Shown: positions 42,726 to 51,684, numbered from the stretch's first letter. The stretch: 53,273 nucleotides of DNA from Alkalihalobacillus alcalophilus ATCC 27647 = CGMCC 1.3604 (GCF_000292245.2 NZ_ALPT02000028.1:1-53273); one strand, 5' to 3'. Notes: generated by a model not told the origin, from the sequence alone. Translations and numbers: made by a program.

Positions 42726-42919
42726 TAATAACTACCTCCGGACGCTAAATGGCGACCTGGTCCATGATCGCCTGTGAAGATCATTATGATAACTAGTACA
42801 GCTATGAGGATCACAATGATTCCTATTACCTTAACCCAGGTTGGTGTTCTATGGTTAGAATCAGATCCGGAATTTTCCATATCCTTATCAGTTTTAGTGC
42901 CTGATGAAAACTTTTTCAT
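42725..42919 (-). CDS. Small single-helix membrane protein
   Basis: This 64-residue protein has a hydrophilic, charged N-terminus, one membrane helix (WVKVIGIIVILIAVLVIIMIF, about 28-48) and a short outside tail DHGPGRHLASGGSY with two His. Its stop codon overlaps the ATG of the DUF2269-like protein, so the pair is translationally coupled and probably forms a complex. GGAGGTTACC lies before the ATG. The function is unknown; I recall small proteins with the same HGPGRH tail beside DUF2269 genes, but this needs a search. Confidence 0.7.
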   Translation of the reverse strand: MKKFSSGTKTDKDMENSGSDSNHRTPTWVKVIGIIVILIAVLVIIMIFTGDHGPGRHLASGGSY

Positions 42920-43100
42920 TTAGGTAACCTCCAAATTATAATCTACAGTTAAGTATAACAATTTTTTATGAACATTCGATGAATAGATTTTCTCTTTTTA
43001 GCTATCAAAGAACAGATGGTTTATCGAATTTTTCTCTTTCATATGTTATATCCTTTTTCCAATTCCACTAACAAAACACTTAATAATTTTTCATCAAGGA

Positions 43101-43148
43101 GACACAAACGTGTCGTTCTACAAACTTTCTACAAAATTTATTTATAAT
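43101..43148 (+). promoter_or_regulatory. Activator-type promoter with TTCTAC direct repeats
   Basis: TTCTAC-N5-TTCTAC (43116-43132), an 11-bp direct repeat typical of OmpR-family regulators, ends 10 bases before a TATAAT-type -10 (43143-43148) and takes the place of the -35. A small hairpin GACAC-AAAC-GTGTC (43101-43114) precedes it. The 456-bp divergent gap 42920-43375 otherwise shows no gene. The promoter would serve the gene at 43376. Confidence 0.5.
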
Positions 43149-43375
43149 ATGTGGTTAGAATATAAAATCTAGAGGCGAAATCAAGGAAACTTAGATTTTT
43201 GTGATGACTACCTTAGGGAGAGGAATAGCTAAAAAGATATAAAGCAAACAAGAACGAATACTAGCTAATATCCGCATCTTGATTTTTAAGATCCTTACAA
43301 AAATTGCGTTTTCAAAATATGTGTATAGCTAATTTGTCAGACTTTTATAGCCTCAAAAAGTATAGGAGATGTATT

Positions 43376-44650
43376 ATGATATATGGAATAGAAAGCAGAA
43401 GGTTAATTTTTATTCGACATCTAGGCGTAGCGGTATTTTCCGCTATATTGGTTTATTTGTTTTATCTATCTTATTCAGCATGGGGGGTTGTTCCTGCTTT
43501 ATTCCCAGATTGGGGAGCTGATCATCCATTTTGGAGGGCATGGGCACATGCGGCATTTGTTCTTCTTTTCCTTACCCTGATCATTTCACCAGCTGCCACA
43601 CTATGGCCCCCTATTAAACGATTGTATTCTTGGAGGCGTGAATTGGGTATATGGTTTGCTGTGTTATCTTTCGGACATGGTTACGCTATATGGGACCGTT
43701 GGGCGCGCTGGGATGTGGCAAGATTATTTGGATTTGAATATATGGAAGACGTAGGTGGATATATTCTCTTTAGACCAGAAGTTGGCATAATGAACATGAT
43801 GGGACTTATAATAGCTCCTATGATCATCTTACTTGTCGTTACTTCTTTTGACGGAGCAGTAAAGTTACTCGGAGCATCTGCGTGGAAGTGGCTTCACACC
43901 ACATTAGTACATGTTATTTTCTATATTGTTATGATTCGCGGTGTATTGTATCTTTTTTATTTCTTTCAATATTCGCCTCCTAACTGGCGGGCGTATCCTC
44001 CAATTTGGTTCTTATATGTTTTTCTTGGGATGGCTATTTTTGTCGTTTTACTTCAGGCGTGCGCCTTTACTAAGACTGTACTCCATCGGAGAGGACGCAA
44101 ACAAAAGAATGGTATTATCCAGATAGCTGCAGTAATTGGTATAGCCATAATGTTTGCAATGCCTTTGGTGCTAATGACGGGAACGATTGCGTATTTTGAC
44201 AATCGAACGATAAAAGAACCACCCGAGTTAACACAGGACGTAGAAAATTATGCACAAAATTTTGAAATGGTTATCCATGAAGAAAACCAGAATATTTACA
44301 TTTGGGCAAAAAATCTTGACAGTGCACCATACTTTCGCCAAATGACCGAAATATCAGGGGAGAAGATTCTGAACCAGATATACCGTTACGACGATCAGAC
44401 TTTATATATGGAAGAACTAGATGCTGACATGGAGCTTGTTTGGTCTAAAATAGAGAATGTGAGACCAGAAGATATTGGAATTTTAGAAGTTGCCATAGAA
44501 ACAGGGGGATGGGCAGAACAGTACGGAGCAGGAGAACACAAAATTCCATTTTCTAGTGGAGAATTACAAGTCTCCATTCATAATGTAGGAGAAATCATTC
44601 CCGATGCGGTGTTTGAAATTCCCGATGATATTGAATTTAGTTCACCTTAA
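43376..44650 (+). CDS. Ferric reductase-like heme membrane protein with extracellular domain
   Basis: This 424-residue protein has an N-terminal helix, then a ferric-reductase/MsrQ-like cytochrome b core of about seven helices. Paired His residues lie in WRAWAHAAFVLLFL, LSFGHGYAIWDRW and WKWLHTTLVHVIFY, likely heme ligands. After a last helix (IIQIAAVIGIAIMFAMPLVLMTG) comes a hydrophilic domain of about 125 residues (IKEPPELTQDVENYAQNFEM to the end) that I do not recognise, probably outside the cell. No flavin domain is present, so electrons must come from a partner or quinone. GGAGATGTATT precedes the ATG at 43376. It diverges from the DUF2269 pair. Confidence 0.8.
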   Translation: MIYGIESRRLIFIRHLGVAVFSAILVYLFYLSYSAWGVVPALFPDWGADHPFWRAWAHAAFVLLFLTLIISPAATLWPPIKRLYSWRRELGIWFAVLSFGHGYAIWDRWARWDVARLFGFEYMEDVGGYILFRPEVGIMNMMGLIIAPMIILLVVTSFDGAVKLLGASAWKWLHTTLVHVIFYIVMIRGVLYLFYFFQYSPPNWRAYPPIWFLYVFLGMAIFVVLLQACAFTKTVLHRRGRKQKNGIIQIAAVIGIAIMFAMPLVLMTGTIAYFDNRTIKEPPELTQDVENYAQNFEMVIHEENQNIYIWAKNLDSAPYFRQMTEISGEKILNQIYRYDDQTLYMEELDADMELVWSKIENVRPEDIGILEVAIETGGWAEQYGAGEHKIPFSSGELQVSIHNVGEIIPDAVFEIPDDIEFSSP

Positions 44651-44706
44651 TGAGGTATCCGTAAGTTAATTCTGAAATTATACATTGTAGTGTGGCTATA
44701 TATGAA

Positions 44707-44757
44707 GAGCTTGTTTTTACAATCACATTGAATTTGTAGAGACAAGCTCATTTTTTT
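44707..44757 (+). terminator. Terminator after the ferric reductase-like gene
   Basis: GAGCTTGT (44707-44714) pairs with ACAAGCTC (44742-44749), with an inner TTACAA/TTTGTA stem, followed by ATTTTTTT. Confidence 0.82.
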
Positions 44758-44935
44758 CATAAAACATGGAATATAGGAATCGATTATAAATCCTTATTCA
44801 TTACCAACAAATTACTTTCCCACAAAAAAACATTATAATTATATTTCAACGTGTAACACGCTAACTAATTTAATAAAATTATTTTTAAACTTTTGCTAGT
44901 CTCTAATTTACATAAGATTGAAATCCGAACTTTAA

Positions 44936-44965
44936 GAGGAGAGGTTGACATAGGAACCTCTCCTC
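44936..44965 (-). terminator. Hairpin after the copper operon lipoprotein
   Basis: A perfect 11-bp stem GAGGAGAGGTT/AACCTCTCCTC lies six bases past the stop codon. The T-run on the minus strand is weak (TTAAAGTTC), so it may serve as an mRNA 3' stabiliser. Confidence 0.65.
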
Positions 44966-44971
44966 CATTTA

Positions 44972-46294
44972 TTAATGTCCTCCGTGGTCATCTCCACCTA
45001 ATGAGACAATTTCCAGTTTTTCATCTAATATACCTTGAGTTATAAATGGAATATCAGTAAATGTACCAATTATAAAGCCATGGTTATATGGTCCTTCTGT
45101 TGGTTCTTCCTGAAATGCGGGTTTAACTTTGGCAAGATACTGATAAAGTTCATCTGTGATTTCACCTTCATCTAACAACATCATTGGAGCATGCTTTCCT
45201 AAATGAGCAAAAGGAGCAGCCGCAATGGCAAGTTCAGGTGTATTAGTTGATGAAAACACAAAACCGTGCCCAGGACTAGTAATTCCCCAACCAAATCCTG
45301 TTTCAGCATCTTTATATGAGGCGAATTCAATGGATTGAGCTACTGGATTATCCCCTTCAATTCGGTGAACCGTTCCATACGTTTCTAACTCTTGAGCAAT
45401 CTCATCAGATATAATATCTTCTGGTCCTACAAGATAGATCGTTACCCCATTCTCTCTTGCATTAAGAGCATCAATTGTTTCTTGTGGAATCCCATCATTA
45501 TCAACATAAAGTACAGATTCATTCATGTGAGCAATCCAATTTCCAACAGAAATTGTATATTCTTTTGCGTCTTCCTCTGAAGAACCAATTATTACATTTG
45601 GATGAACTTCATTAATGGTTTCTGTAAATTTTTCTTCAATGTTCCTAGCAAAATCTGCTACATTTGCACCCTGTACTTGTTCAACATTGTAGGCGTTTAA
45701 TTTATTTAATTCTGCTTCTGGAAGATCGCCAACCACGAGGACTTGAGTGTCTTCACTATTGCCTTTTGGTTGTAGTCGATTAAGTTCATTTAAGACATCT
45801 TCAGAAATTTCTCCGTCCAAATACAACATAGGACCATCATTAGGATGGTGAACCAGTGTTAGAGCGGCTAAGGAATATTGCCATTGATTTAATGGAGCCA
45901 ATATAACTGTCCCAGGTTGATTTTCCTCATGGGTTGCTGGCCAAACAGTTTGAGATACGTGAATGGATAATTGGATAGGATCATCCTCATTTATTCGAGT
46001 AATGTTCTTAGTATTTACGACCTTTAATTCATCAGTTGCTAAATTATTGAGGTTCTCCGGAGCTTTTGCCGCTTCCTGTTCTAAATTCGATCTATCTACG
46101 TTAACTGAGTCACCCTGGTGCCCTTCATGATCCATCTCTTCGTCCATATGATCCATTTCTTCGCTTTTTTCGATATCCTGATGCCCTGCATGATCTTCTT
46201 CGGCTTGGGTACAAGCGGCAAGGAGCATACTTAAAAGTAAGAAGGAGACAACTAACATCAACTTAGTAGCTTTTGATTTTTTCAATTTATCCAT
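44972..46294 (-). CDS. His/Met-rich lipoprotein with CWB2-like repeats, copper operon
   Basis: This 440-residue lipoprotein has lipobox LLAAC (Cys28), followed by a metal-binding-like stretch rich in His and Met (EDHAGHQDIEK, MDHMDEEMDHEGHQG) and a His tail (GGDDHGGH). The rest resembles three cell wall binding 2 repeats, with phrases of the type TVILAPLNQWQYSLAALTL, PMLYLDGEISEDVLNEL and VLVVGDLPEAELNKL. It lies 58 bases after copA, so it is probably part of a copZ-copA operon and binds copper at the outer face of the membrane; this is inference. The start may be the ATG at 46294 or a TTG at 46285, which is better spaced from AAAGGA. Confidence 0.75.
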   Translation of the reverse strand: MDKLKKSKATKLMLVVSFLLLSMLLAACTQAEEDHAGHQDIEKSEEMDHMDEEMDHEGHQGDSVNVDRSNLEQEAAKAPENLNNLATDELKVVNTKNITRINEDDPIQLSIHVSQTVWPATHEENQPGTVILAPLNQWQYSLAALTLVHHPNDGPMLYLDGEISEDVLNELNRLQPKGNSEDTQVLVVGDLPEAELNKLNAYNVEQVQGANVADFARNIEEKFTETINEVHPNVIIGSSEEDAKEYTISVGNWIAHMNESVLYVDNDGIPQETIDALNARENGVTIYLVGPEDIISDEIAQELETYGTVHRIEGDNPVAQSIEFASYKDAETGFGWGITSPGHGFVFSSTNTPELAIAAAPFAHLGKHAPMMLLDEGEITDELYQYLAKVKPAFQEEPTEGPYNHGFIIGTFTDIPFITQGILDEKLEIVSLGGDDHGGH

Positions 46295-46352
46295 TCCTTT
46301 CTAATAAATAACTCCATTTATCTCTCCTGCCTTTATCTTATCCAAATTAACT

Positions 46353-48815
46353 CTACTCAATCGTTGATTTGAATTTTTTAAGTCTTAAAGTGTTTAACAC
46401 AACCGAAACAGAACTAAATGCCATTGCTGCTCCGGCTATCATAGGATTCAGCAGAATTCCAAATTGGGGATATAGTAAACCCGCTGCTACTGGAATCAAG
46501 ACAATGTTATAACCAAATGCCCACCCAAGGTTCTGCCAGATCATCTTCATCGTTGATTTAGATAGTCTGAGGGCCGTTACAACGCTTTTAATATCACCAC
46601 GCATCAAAGTGATATCTGCGGTTTCCATCGCAACATCCGTCCCCGTTCCAATGGCAATTCCTACATCGGCTTGAGCGAGTGCAGGAGCATCATTGATACC
46701 ATCACCGACCATAGCCACCATTTTTCCTTCTCCTTGTAGTTTTTTTACTTCTTCTGCCTTATGTTCAGGTAACACCTCAGCAATATAGTTATCGATTCCG
46801 GCTTCCATTGCAATCGCTTTGGCCGTTCGTTTATGATCGCCTGTTAACATAATCACTTCAATACCCATCGATTTTAAGGCTTTGATTGCTGGGATGGTTC
46901 CTTTTTTCAATGTATCAGCTACTGCTATGATCCCTGCAAATTCCCCGTCAATCCCAACATACATGGGTGTTTTCCCTTGATCAGCTAATGTAATTGCTTT
47001 TTCTTCGTATAACCCCAAATCAATATTGTATTTACTCATCAGTTTGATGTTGCCAATTAAGACTTCTTTGTTATTTAATGTGGCAAGTAATCCGTGACCA
47101 ACAATCGCTTCGAAAGATTCAGGGTCATTTATAGGAAGGTCTTTTTCTTTGGCAGCTTCCACAATGGCTTCACCTAATGGATGCTCTGATGCAGTTTCAA
47201 CTGATGCAGCTACTTGCAATAGTTCCTGTTCACTTACTATATCAGTTGTAATGATATCTGTTAGTTTTGGCTTGCCTTCCGTTATGGTACCGGTCTTATC
47301 TAAAACAACAGTCTTAATTTTATGGGCACGTTCTAAACTTGTAGCATTTTTAATTAGGATGCCATTTTCAGCTCCTTTTTCTGTACCAACCATGATTGCT
47401 GTTGGTGTTGCCAAACCTAACGCGCAAGGACAAGCAATAATAAGAATCGCAATAAAGGTAGTTAATGCGAAAATCAGACTTGGGTCCGGACCGACAAAAT
47501 ACCAAACAATAAATGAGACTACCGCTATTAGTAAGACTGCCGGTACAAAGTAAGCAGAAATTAAATCAACGACACGTTGAATGGGAGCTTTCGAACCTTG
47601 AGCTTCATTAACCATTCGAATAATTTGTGCGAGTGCCGTTTCTTTCCCTACTTTTGTTGCACGAAAACGGAAACTTCCAGATTTGTTAATAGTCGCACCG
47701 ATAACCTCATCTCCAGATACTTTTTCTACTGGGATAGACTCACCGGTTAACATGGATTCATCTATCGTAGATCTACCTTTCGTGACGACTCCATCGACCG
47801 GAATACGTTCACCTGGCCTTACAATGATCTCATCATCAATCTTTACTTCATCAACAGAAATTTCGAGTTCATTTCCATCTCTAATCACTCTGGCTGTTTT
47901 TGCTTGCAAACTCATTAATTTCTTAATTGCCGTAGAGGTTTGCCCTTTTGCTTTCGCTTCAAAGTAACGTCCTAAGAGGATAAGCGTCGTAATAACGGTT
48001 GTGACATCGTAATAAAGTTGGTACGGGAAGCCCATTGCCGTAAGCTGATCCGGAAATAACGTCATCGCACCACTATAAAGCCATGCAGCTGACGTACCCA
48101 TTGCTACTAATACATTCATATCTGCTGAACCATTTCTTAATACCTTATAGCTATTTTTGTAAAATCTCCAACCAGGTACGAGTTGGATGTAACTTGTTAA
48201 CACAAGTAAGAATAAAGGATTAGACAAAAATGTCGGTACCCATGCTCCCCAGCCATGCATCATGTGAGGGATGCTACCAACTAACACAACGGTTGTTAAG
48301 ACGGCTGCTACTGTAAAATCTTTTAAAAGCTTTCTCGTTTCTACCTCTTGCTCATCAGATTCTTCTCTCTGTTCATTTTCATTGATAATTGATGCTTCAT
48401 ATCCTATCTTTTCAATTCGTTTTATAACAGCTTCGGGATCTAATATTCCTTTTTCTCCTTCAACCTGAGCTTGATTAGCAGCCAGGTTCACATTAACAGA
48501 TTGCACACCTTCTACTTTTGCAATAGCCTTTTCCACACGGGTAACACATGATGCACAGGTCATTCCCTTTACAGAAAATAGAACCTTTCTTTGATCATCG
48601 TTATCAATGGGCTTAGCATCATATCCAGCCTTCTCAATAGCCTTTATAATTGCCTCAGACATTTCTATTGTTTCATCCGCTTCAACTTGAGCTTGATTGG
48701 CTGCCAGGTTTACATTAACAGATCGAACACCCTCTACTTTTGAGATCATCTTTTCAACGCGATTGACACAAGAGGCACATGTCATTCCTTTTACCGAAAA
48801 TATCATCTTACTCAC
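46353..48815 (-). CDS. copA: Copper-exporting P1B-type ATPase
   Basis: This 820-residue pump has two N-terminal heavy-metal domains (GMTCASC, Cys13/16 and Cys87/90), eight helices with the CPC transport motif IACPCALGLATP, the phosphorylation site DKTGTITEGKP, HP locus SEHPLGEAIV and hinge GDGINDAPALAQADVGIAIGTG. It exports Cu(I) with ATP. The GTG at 48815 is six bases after AAGGAGGGG; an ATG three codons later is possible. copZ lies upstream on the same strand, separated by 212 bp with a hairpin and a TGTGA-N6-TCACA site, so copA may have its own promoter as well. Confidence 0.96.
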   Translation of the reverse strand: MSKMIFSVKGMTCASCVNRVEKMISKVEGVRSVNVNLAANQAQVEADETIEMSEAIIKAIEKAGYDAKPIDNDDQRKVLFSVKGMTCASCVTRVEKAIAKVEGVQSVNVNLAANQAQVEGEKGILDPEAVIKRIEKIGYEASIINENEQREESDEQEVETRKLLKDFTVAAVLTTVVLVGSIPHMMHGWGAWVPTFLSNPLFLLVLTSYIQLVPGWRFYKNSYKVLRNGSADMNVLVAMGTSAAWLYSGAMTLFPDQLTAMGFPYQLYYDVTTVITTLILLGRYFEAKAKGQTSTAIKKLMSLQAKTARVIRDGNELEISVDEVKIDDEIIVRPGERIPVDGVVTKGRSTIDESMLTGESIPVEKVSGDEVIGATINKSGSFRFRATKVGKETALAQIIRMVNEAQGSKAPIQRVVDLISAYFVPAVLLIAVVSFIVWYFVGPDPSLIFALTTFIAILIIACPCALGLATPTAIMVGTEKGAENGILIKNATSLERAHKIKTVVLDKTGTITEGKPKLTDIITTDIVSEQELLQVAASVETASEHPLGEAIVEAAKEKDLPINDPESFEAIVGHGLLATLNNKEVLIGNIKLMSKYNIDLGLYEEKAITLADQGKTPMYVGIDGEFAGIIAVADTLKKGTIPAIKALKSMGIEVIMLTGDHKRTAKAIAMEAGIDNYIAEVLPEHKAEEVKKLQGEGKMVAMVGDGINDAPALAQADVGIAIGTGTDVAMETADITLMRGDIKSVVTALRLSKSTMKMIWQNLGWAFGYNIVLIPVAAGLLYPQFGILLNPMIAGAAMAFSSVSVVLNTLRLKKFKSTIE

Positions 48816-48901
48816 CTGATTCCCCTCCTTTACAATTCGAATAATACTGTTATTGTGATCATATTTCCCTTATAGATTACCAAAAGAATGTAAAGAAAAT
48901 A

Positions 48902-48917
48902 TGTGAGATACATCACA
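48902..48917 (-). promoter_or_regulatory. Fnr/CRP-type palindrome upstream of copA
   Basis: TGTGAGATACATCACA is a perfect TGTGA-N6-TCACA palindrome. Its centre is about 42 bases before a start predicted from the -10-like TAATCT (48874-48879), the class II activator position. Whether an Fnr-family protein uses it is unknown. Confidence 0.4.
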
Positions 48918-48976
48918 GATTCTTCTTTGTTCTATAAGTATCTTCATTTAGATAAAGCTAATGAAAATAGTGAAGA

Positions 48977-49001
48977 AGGTCGTACTAAAATCGTGCGACC
49001 T
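48977..49001 (-). terminator. Hairpin between copZ and copA
   Basis: AGGTCGCAC and GTACGACCT form a 9-bp stem (one wobble) on the minus strand, followed by TCTTCAC, not a full T-run. It is a likely partial terminator or processing site. Confidence 0.5.
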
Positions 49002-49027
49002 CACTTATATGATCCCATGCAACTACT

Positions 49028-49234
49028 TCATTCTACATCATATCCTTGTTCTTCAATCTCATGAATAATTTGATCTAATGAAATAACACCAGAATCATAA
49101 TTAAGGTTTACTTTCCCTTCAGACAGCATAACTTTTACTGAGTTGACACCATTTAACTTTCCTATATTGTTTTCTATTGTACTTATGCAATGCCCACATG
49201 ACATTCCGTTCACTTTTAATGTTTTTTGTTCCAT
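49028..49234 (-). CDS. copZ: Copper chaperone CopZ
   Basis: This 68-residue single heavy-metal-associated domain (beta-alpha-beta-beta-alpha-beta) has the metal loop GMSCGHC (Cys13, Cys16). It carries Cu(I) in the cytoplasm and hands it to CopA, which is encoded next on the same strand. AGGAGGTTAAAATA precedes the ATG. A CsoR-like operator lies in the spacer of its promoter (49283-49311). The csoR gene itself is not in the window. Confidence 0.94.
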   Translation of the reverse strand: MEQKTLKVNGMSCGHCISTIENNIGKLNGVNSVKVMLSEGKVNLNYDSGVISLDQIIHEIEEQGYDVE

Positions 49235-49282
49235 TATTTTAACCTCCTAAAATGAATGATATGATATTTTCTTTTCAAACTA

Positions 49283-49311
49283 AATTTACCATACCCCCCT
49301 ACGGTAATCAA
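49283..49311 (-). promoter_or_regulatory. copZ promoter with CsoR-like operator in the spacer
   Basis: On the minus strand TTGATT and TAAATT are 17 bases apart; the spacer holds the pseudo-palindrome read on the plus strand as TACCATACCCCCCTACGGTA (49287-49306). A G/C-tract flanked by TACC/GGTA is typical of CsoR-family operators of copZA. Confidence 0.72.
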
Positions 49312-49407
49312 GTTAATTACTTCGTTGAAATTGAACACTTATTGAACAGAAGGAGGGATCAAAAAAGTATGCATACTAACTTTAAGAATTTCAGAATATA
49401 AAAGGAT

Positions 49408-49442
49408 AAAAAAAGAAGGAATGAAAATAATCATCCCTCCTT
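49408..49442 (-). terminator. Terminator after the M23 peptidase gene
   Basis: On the minus strand AAGGAGGGATGA and CATTCCTTC form an imperfect stem followed by TTTTTTT. Confidence 0.65.
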
Positions 49443-49449
49443 TAATATC

Positions 49450-50790
49450 TTATCTTGGTATATAACGAAACGGATCAACAGCATTTGACTTTGCCGCATT
49501 CCATCCACCTTCATGCACTTCAAAATGAAGATGTGCACCAAATGATTGGCCTGTATTCCCCATAAGTCCTATACGTTGACCTTTTGACACACGTTGTCCA
49601 GATGAAACTTCACGATTCTCCATATGAGCGTATAAGGTTGTAATTAATCGTCCATCTACCTGGTGAGCAATTAATACCACGTTACCATAGCTTGATGAAT
49701 AATAAGACTGGACAACTGTTCCTTCTTGAACAGCAACAATAGGAACATCACCAGTCCGTCCATTTTTACCAATATCAATTCCATAATGCATTTGTCCACC
49801 AAAAACAGCTCGAGGACCATATGTTGATGTGATCGAGCCTGTTGCCGGTCGCATAAAACCAGAGCTAGTTACTGACGGTGAACTATGGACTTGAGACGTA
49901 CTTCCATTCGAATTATTGGAATTTGAGTTGTTCGCACTTCCTGAATTACTCCTAGATGTTGTTGCAGCAGCTTCGGCATTCTGACGCTTTTGTTCTTCTT
50001 CAGCTTCGCGGCGTAGACGTTCTTCGTGTGCAGCTAATTCATTCTTAAGTGCCTGTTCTTGAGCACGTAAAATTTCGTCTGCTCCTTCGAGTTCACCTAG
50101 ATCTGTATGTAGCTCGTCCTCTTGTTTTTCGACTAATTTCATTATTTTTTCTTTCTCATCACGCTGCTTCTCAAGCTTTTCCATCAAATTTTCTAATTCT
50201 ATCAAATGCCCTTCTAATGTTTGCAGCTCTTTTTCTACCTTCTCTTTAGCTTTCTCTAACTCAAGATGATCTTCAATATGGGCATCTAAAATATTACGGT
50301 CTTGCTGGGCTATGACTGCTAAGGCACTCAAACGGTCTAAGAAATCACCAAAAGATTTGGCCCCTAAGACTACTTCTAAATAATTAATTGAGCCACCTGA
50401 CTGATACATAGAGCGAGCTCGATCTTTTAACAATTTGTCACGTTCTGTTATACGTTCTTCAATGATAATTATTTCTGCTTGTAACTTTTCTATATTTTCT
50501 CTAACTTGGTTAATCTCTGCACGCTTCTCGCGAATTTTTTGATTCGTTTCTGCGTACTCATGGTCTAATCGTTCAATTTCATTTATGATTTCTTTTTTCT
50601 CTCGCTCTAATTGTTCGAGTTCTTTTTGCTTCTCCCCAGCTTCTTTTTTATTTTCTTCACGTTCTTTTTCAATGTTAGATAATTTGCTTTCTATATCACT
50701 GTTTGCTAATACTGTCTGGTTTAAAGGATCTACGGTAAGAGATCCTACTAGCAATAGAGTTATCACTATAGCCCTGGCGTTCTTTTTCAT
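49450..50790 (-). CDS. Exported coiled-coil M23 peptidase with CwlO-like N-terminal module
   Basis: This 446-residue protein has a signal peptide (about 1-29), coiled coils (about 32-120 and 155-285) around the hinge RARSMYQSGGSINYLEVVLG, which closely parallels the hinge of CwlO at 14429, an Asn/Ser-rich linker (about 285-315), and an M23 domain with zinc ligands His335/Asp339 (HYGIDIG) and His422 (HLHFEVH), plus YAH at 387-389. It should cut peptidoglycan cross-bridges. The shared hinge suggests control by FtsEX as for CwlO/PcsB/EnvC; this is inference. It has a good promoter (50850-50878) next to a 34-bp palindrome. Confidence 0.9.
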   Translation of the reverse strand: MKKNARAIVITLLLVGSLTVDPLNQTVLANSDIESKLSNIEKEREENKKEAGEKQKELEQLEREKKEIINEIERLDHEYAETNQKIREKRAEINQVRENIEKLQAEIIIIEERITERDKLLKDRARSMYQSGGSINYLEVVLGAKSFGDFLDRLSALAVIAQQDRNILDAHIEDHLELEKAKEKVEKELQTLEGHLIELENLMEKLEKQRDEKEKIMKLVEKQEDELHTDLGELEGADEILRAQEQALKNELAAHEERLRREAEEEQKRQNAEAAATTSRSNSGSANNSNSNNSNGSTSQVHSSPSVTSSGFMRPATGSITSTYGPRAVFGGQMHYGIDIGKNGRTGDVPIVAVQEGTVVQSYYSSSYGNVVLIAHQVDGRLITTLYAHMENREVSSGQRVSKGQRIGLMGNTGQSFGAHLHFEVHEGGWNAAKSNAVDPFRYIPR

Positions 50791-50849
50791 ACAATATTCT
50801 CTCCTTGATAGTCTTTAAGATTTCGTTTAGTTAATATTAAAAAGTTCAA

Positions 50850-50878
50850 ATATTAATCCAAGTTTATTTTCAAGTCAA
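50850..50878 (-). promoter_or_regulatory. Promoter of the M23 peptidase gene
   Basis: On the minus strand TTGACT (50873-50878) and TAATAT (50850-50855) are 17 bases apart, about 60 bases before the ATG at 50790. Confidence 0.72.
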
Positions 50879-50882
50879 AACC

Positions 50883-50916
50883 ACTGTTAAGAATTTCATA
50901 TGAAATTCTTAACAGT
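50883..50916. repeat. Perfect 34-bp palindrome without loop
   Basis: The arms meet at CATATG: ACTGTTAAGAATTTCAT is followed by its exact complement. It ends five bases upstream of the -35 of the M23 peptidase gene, where an activator or repressor could bind. There is no adjacent T-run. Confidence 0.8.
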
Positions 50917-51641
50917 AGCTTCATAGATTAAGATTGGAGCATAGCTTAAAGATCAACTAAGTAGTTTCTCTGATTTATAAAACTTATCCATGGTGGATTT
51001 TGCTGAATTCTGATAGAATTTCTTTTTTCTTGTCGTATCTTGAATCATTTTACCATTTAGGAAGAGAAATTTTTGAGCATTTATATTACAGTTTCATTTC
51101 ATATGCTTACTTAATGTTTAAATTAAGTTCATTTCTCTAATTAACTTTGGAAGATGAATTAAGCCTAGTTATTCTTGAATGAGGGAGAAATAAAAGAAAG
51201 TTGGGTTAATTTTAATGGGGCCGATAGTTACTTTGCTAGATTAACTATGAGTAGTTGAGTTTAATTCAATATTTTACGAACCATAACTTTTTGTTAATCT
51301 AATTGATATTTTTCTTGCGGGGATGGGATGTTACAATCTTTTTTTCAAAGGTGAATTTCAGCAATTGTATTAGAAGAATAACAAATCTATTTCTTTATCT
51401 AAGTATTTCTTGAAATGTGTATTTCAATAATGTGTCATACTCCCCAAGCACTTCCATGCAGGGGAGTATTCGTTATGCAGAATTCTTTGATGTATAAAAT
51501 ACTTTACCCAAATTTTAAAAATGTATTCTTTAGTGGCTTTTTAATTGGAGGGATATAAGTTGCTAATATCACACCAAGCGTGAAAAACCTATGAATCTGA
51601 TAAACGAAAGACATTTCGAATTTAATAATTGTATAAAAGCA
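50917..51641. other. AT-rich gap without a recognised gene
   Basis: I see no credible gene in these 725 bp. The one clear structure is a 9-bp stem ATACTCCCC/GGGGAGTAT with a 15-base loop at 51437-51469, without a T-run on either strand. Confidence 0.6.
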
Positions 51642-51684
51642 AAAACCGAAAGTTCATTTGAAATTCAAATGAACTTTCGGTTTT
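51642..51684. terminator. Terminator after the Dcd-like/2TM operon
   Basis: Two perfect 21-base arms (51642-51662 and 51664-51684) with a single base between; on the minus strand the stem ends in GGTTTTTGCTTTT. Confidence 0.85.
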
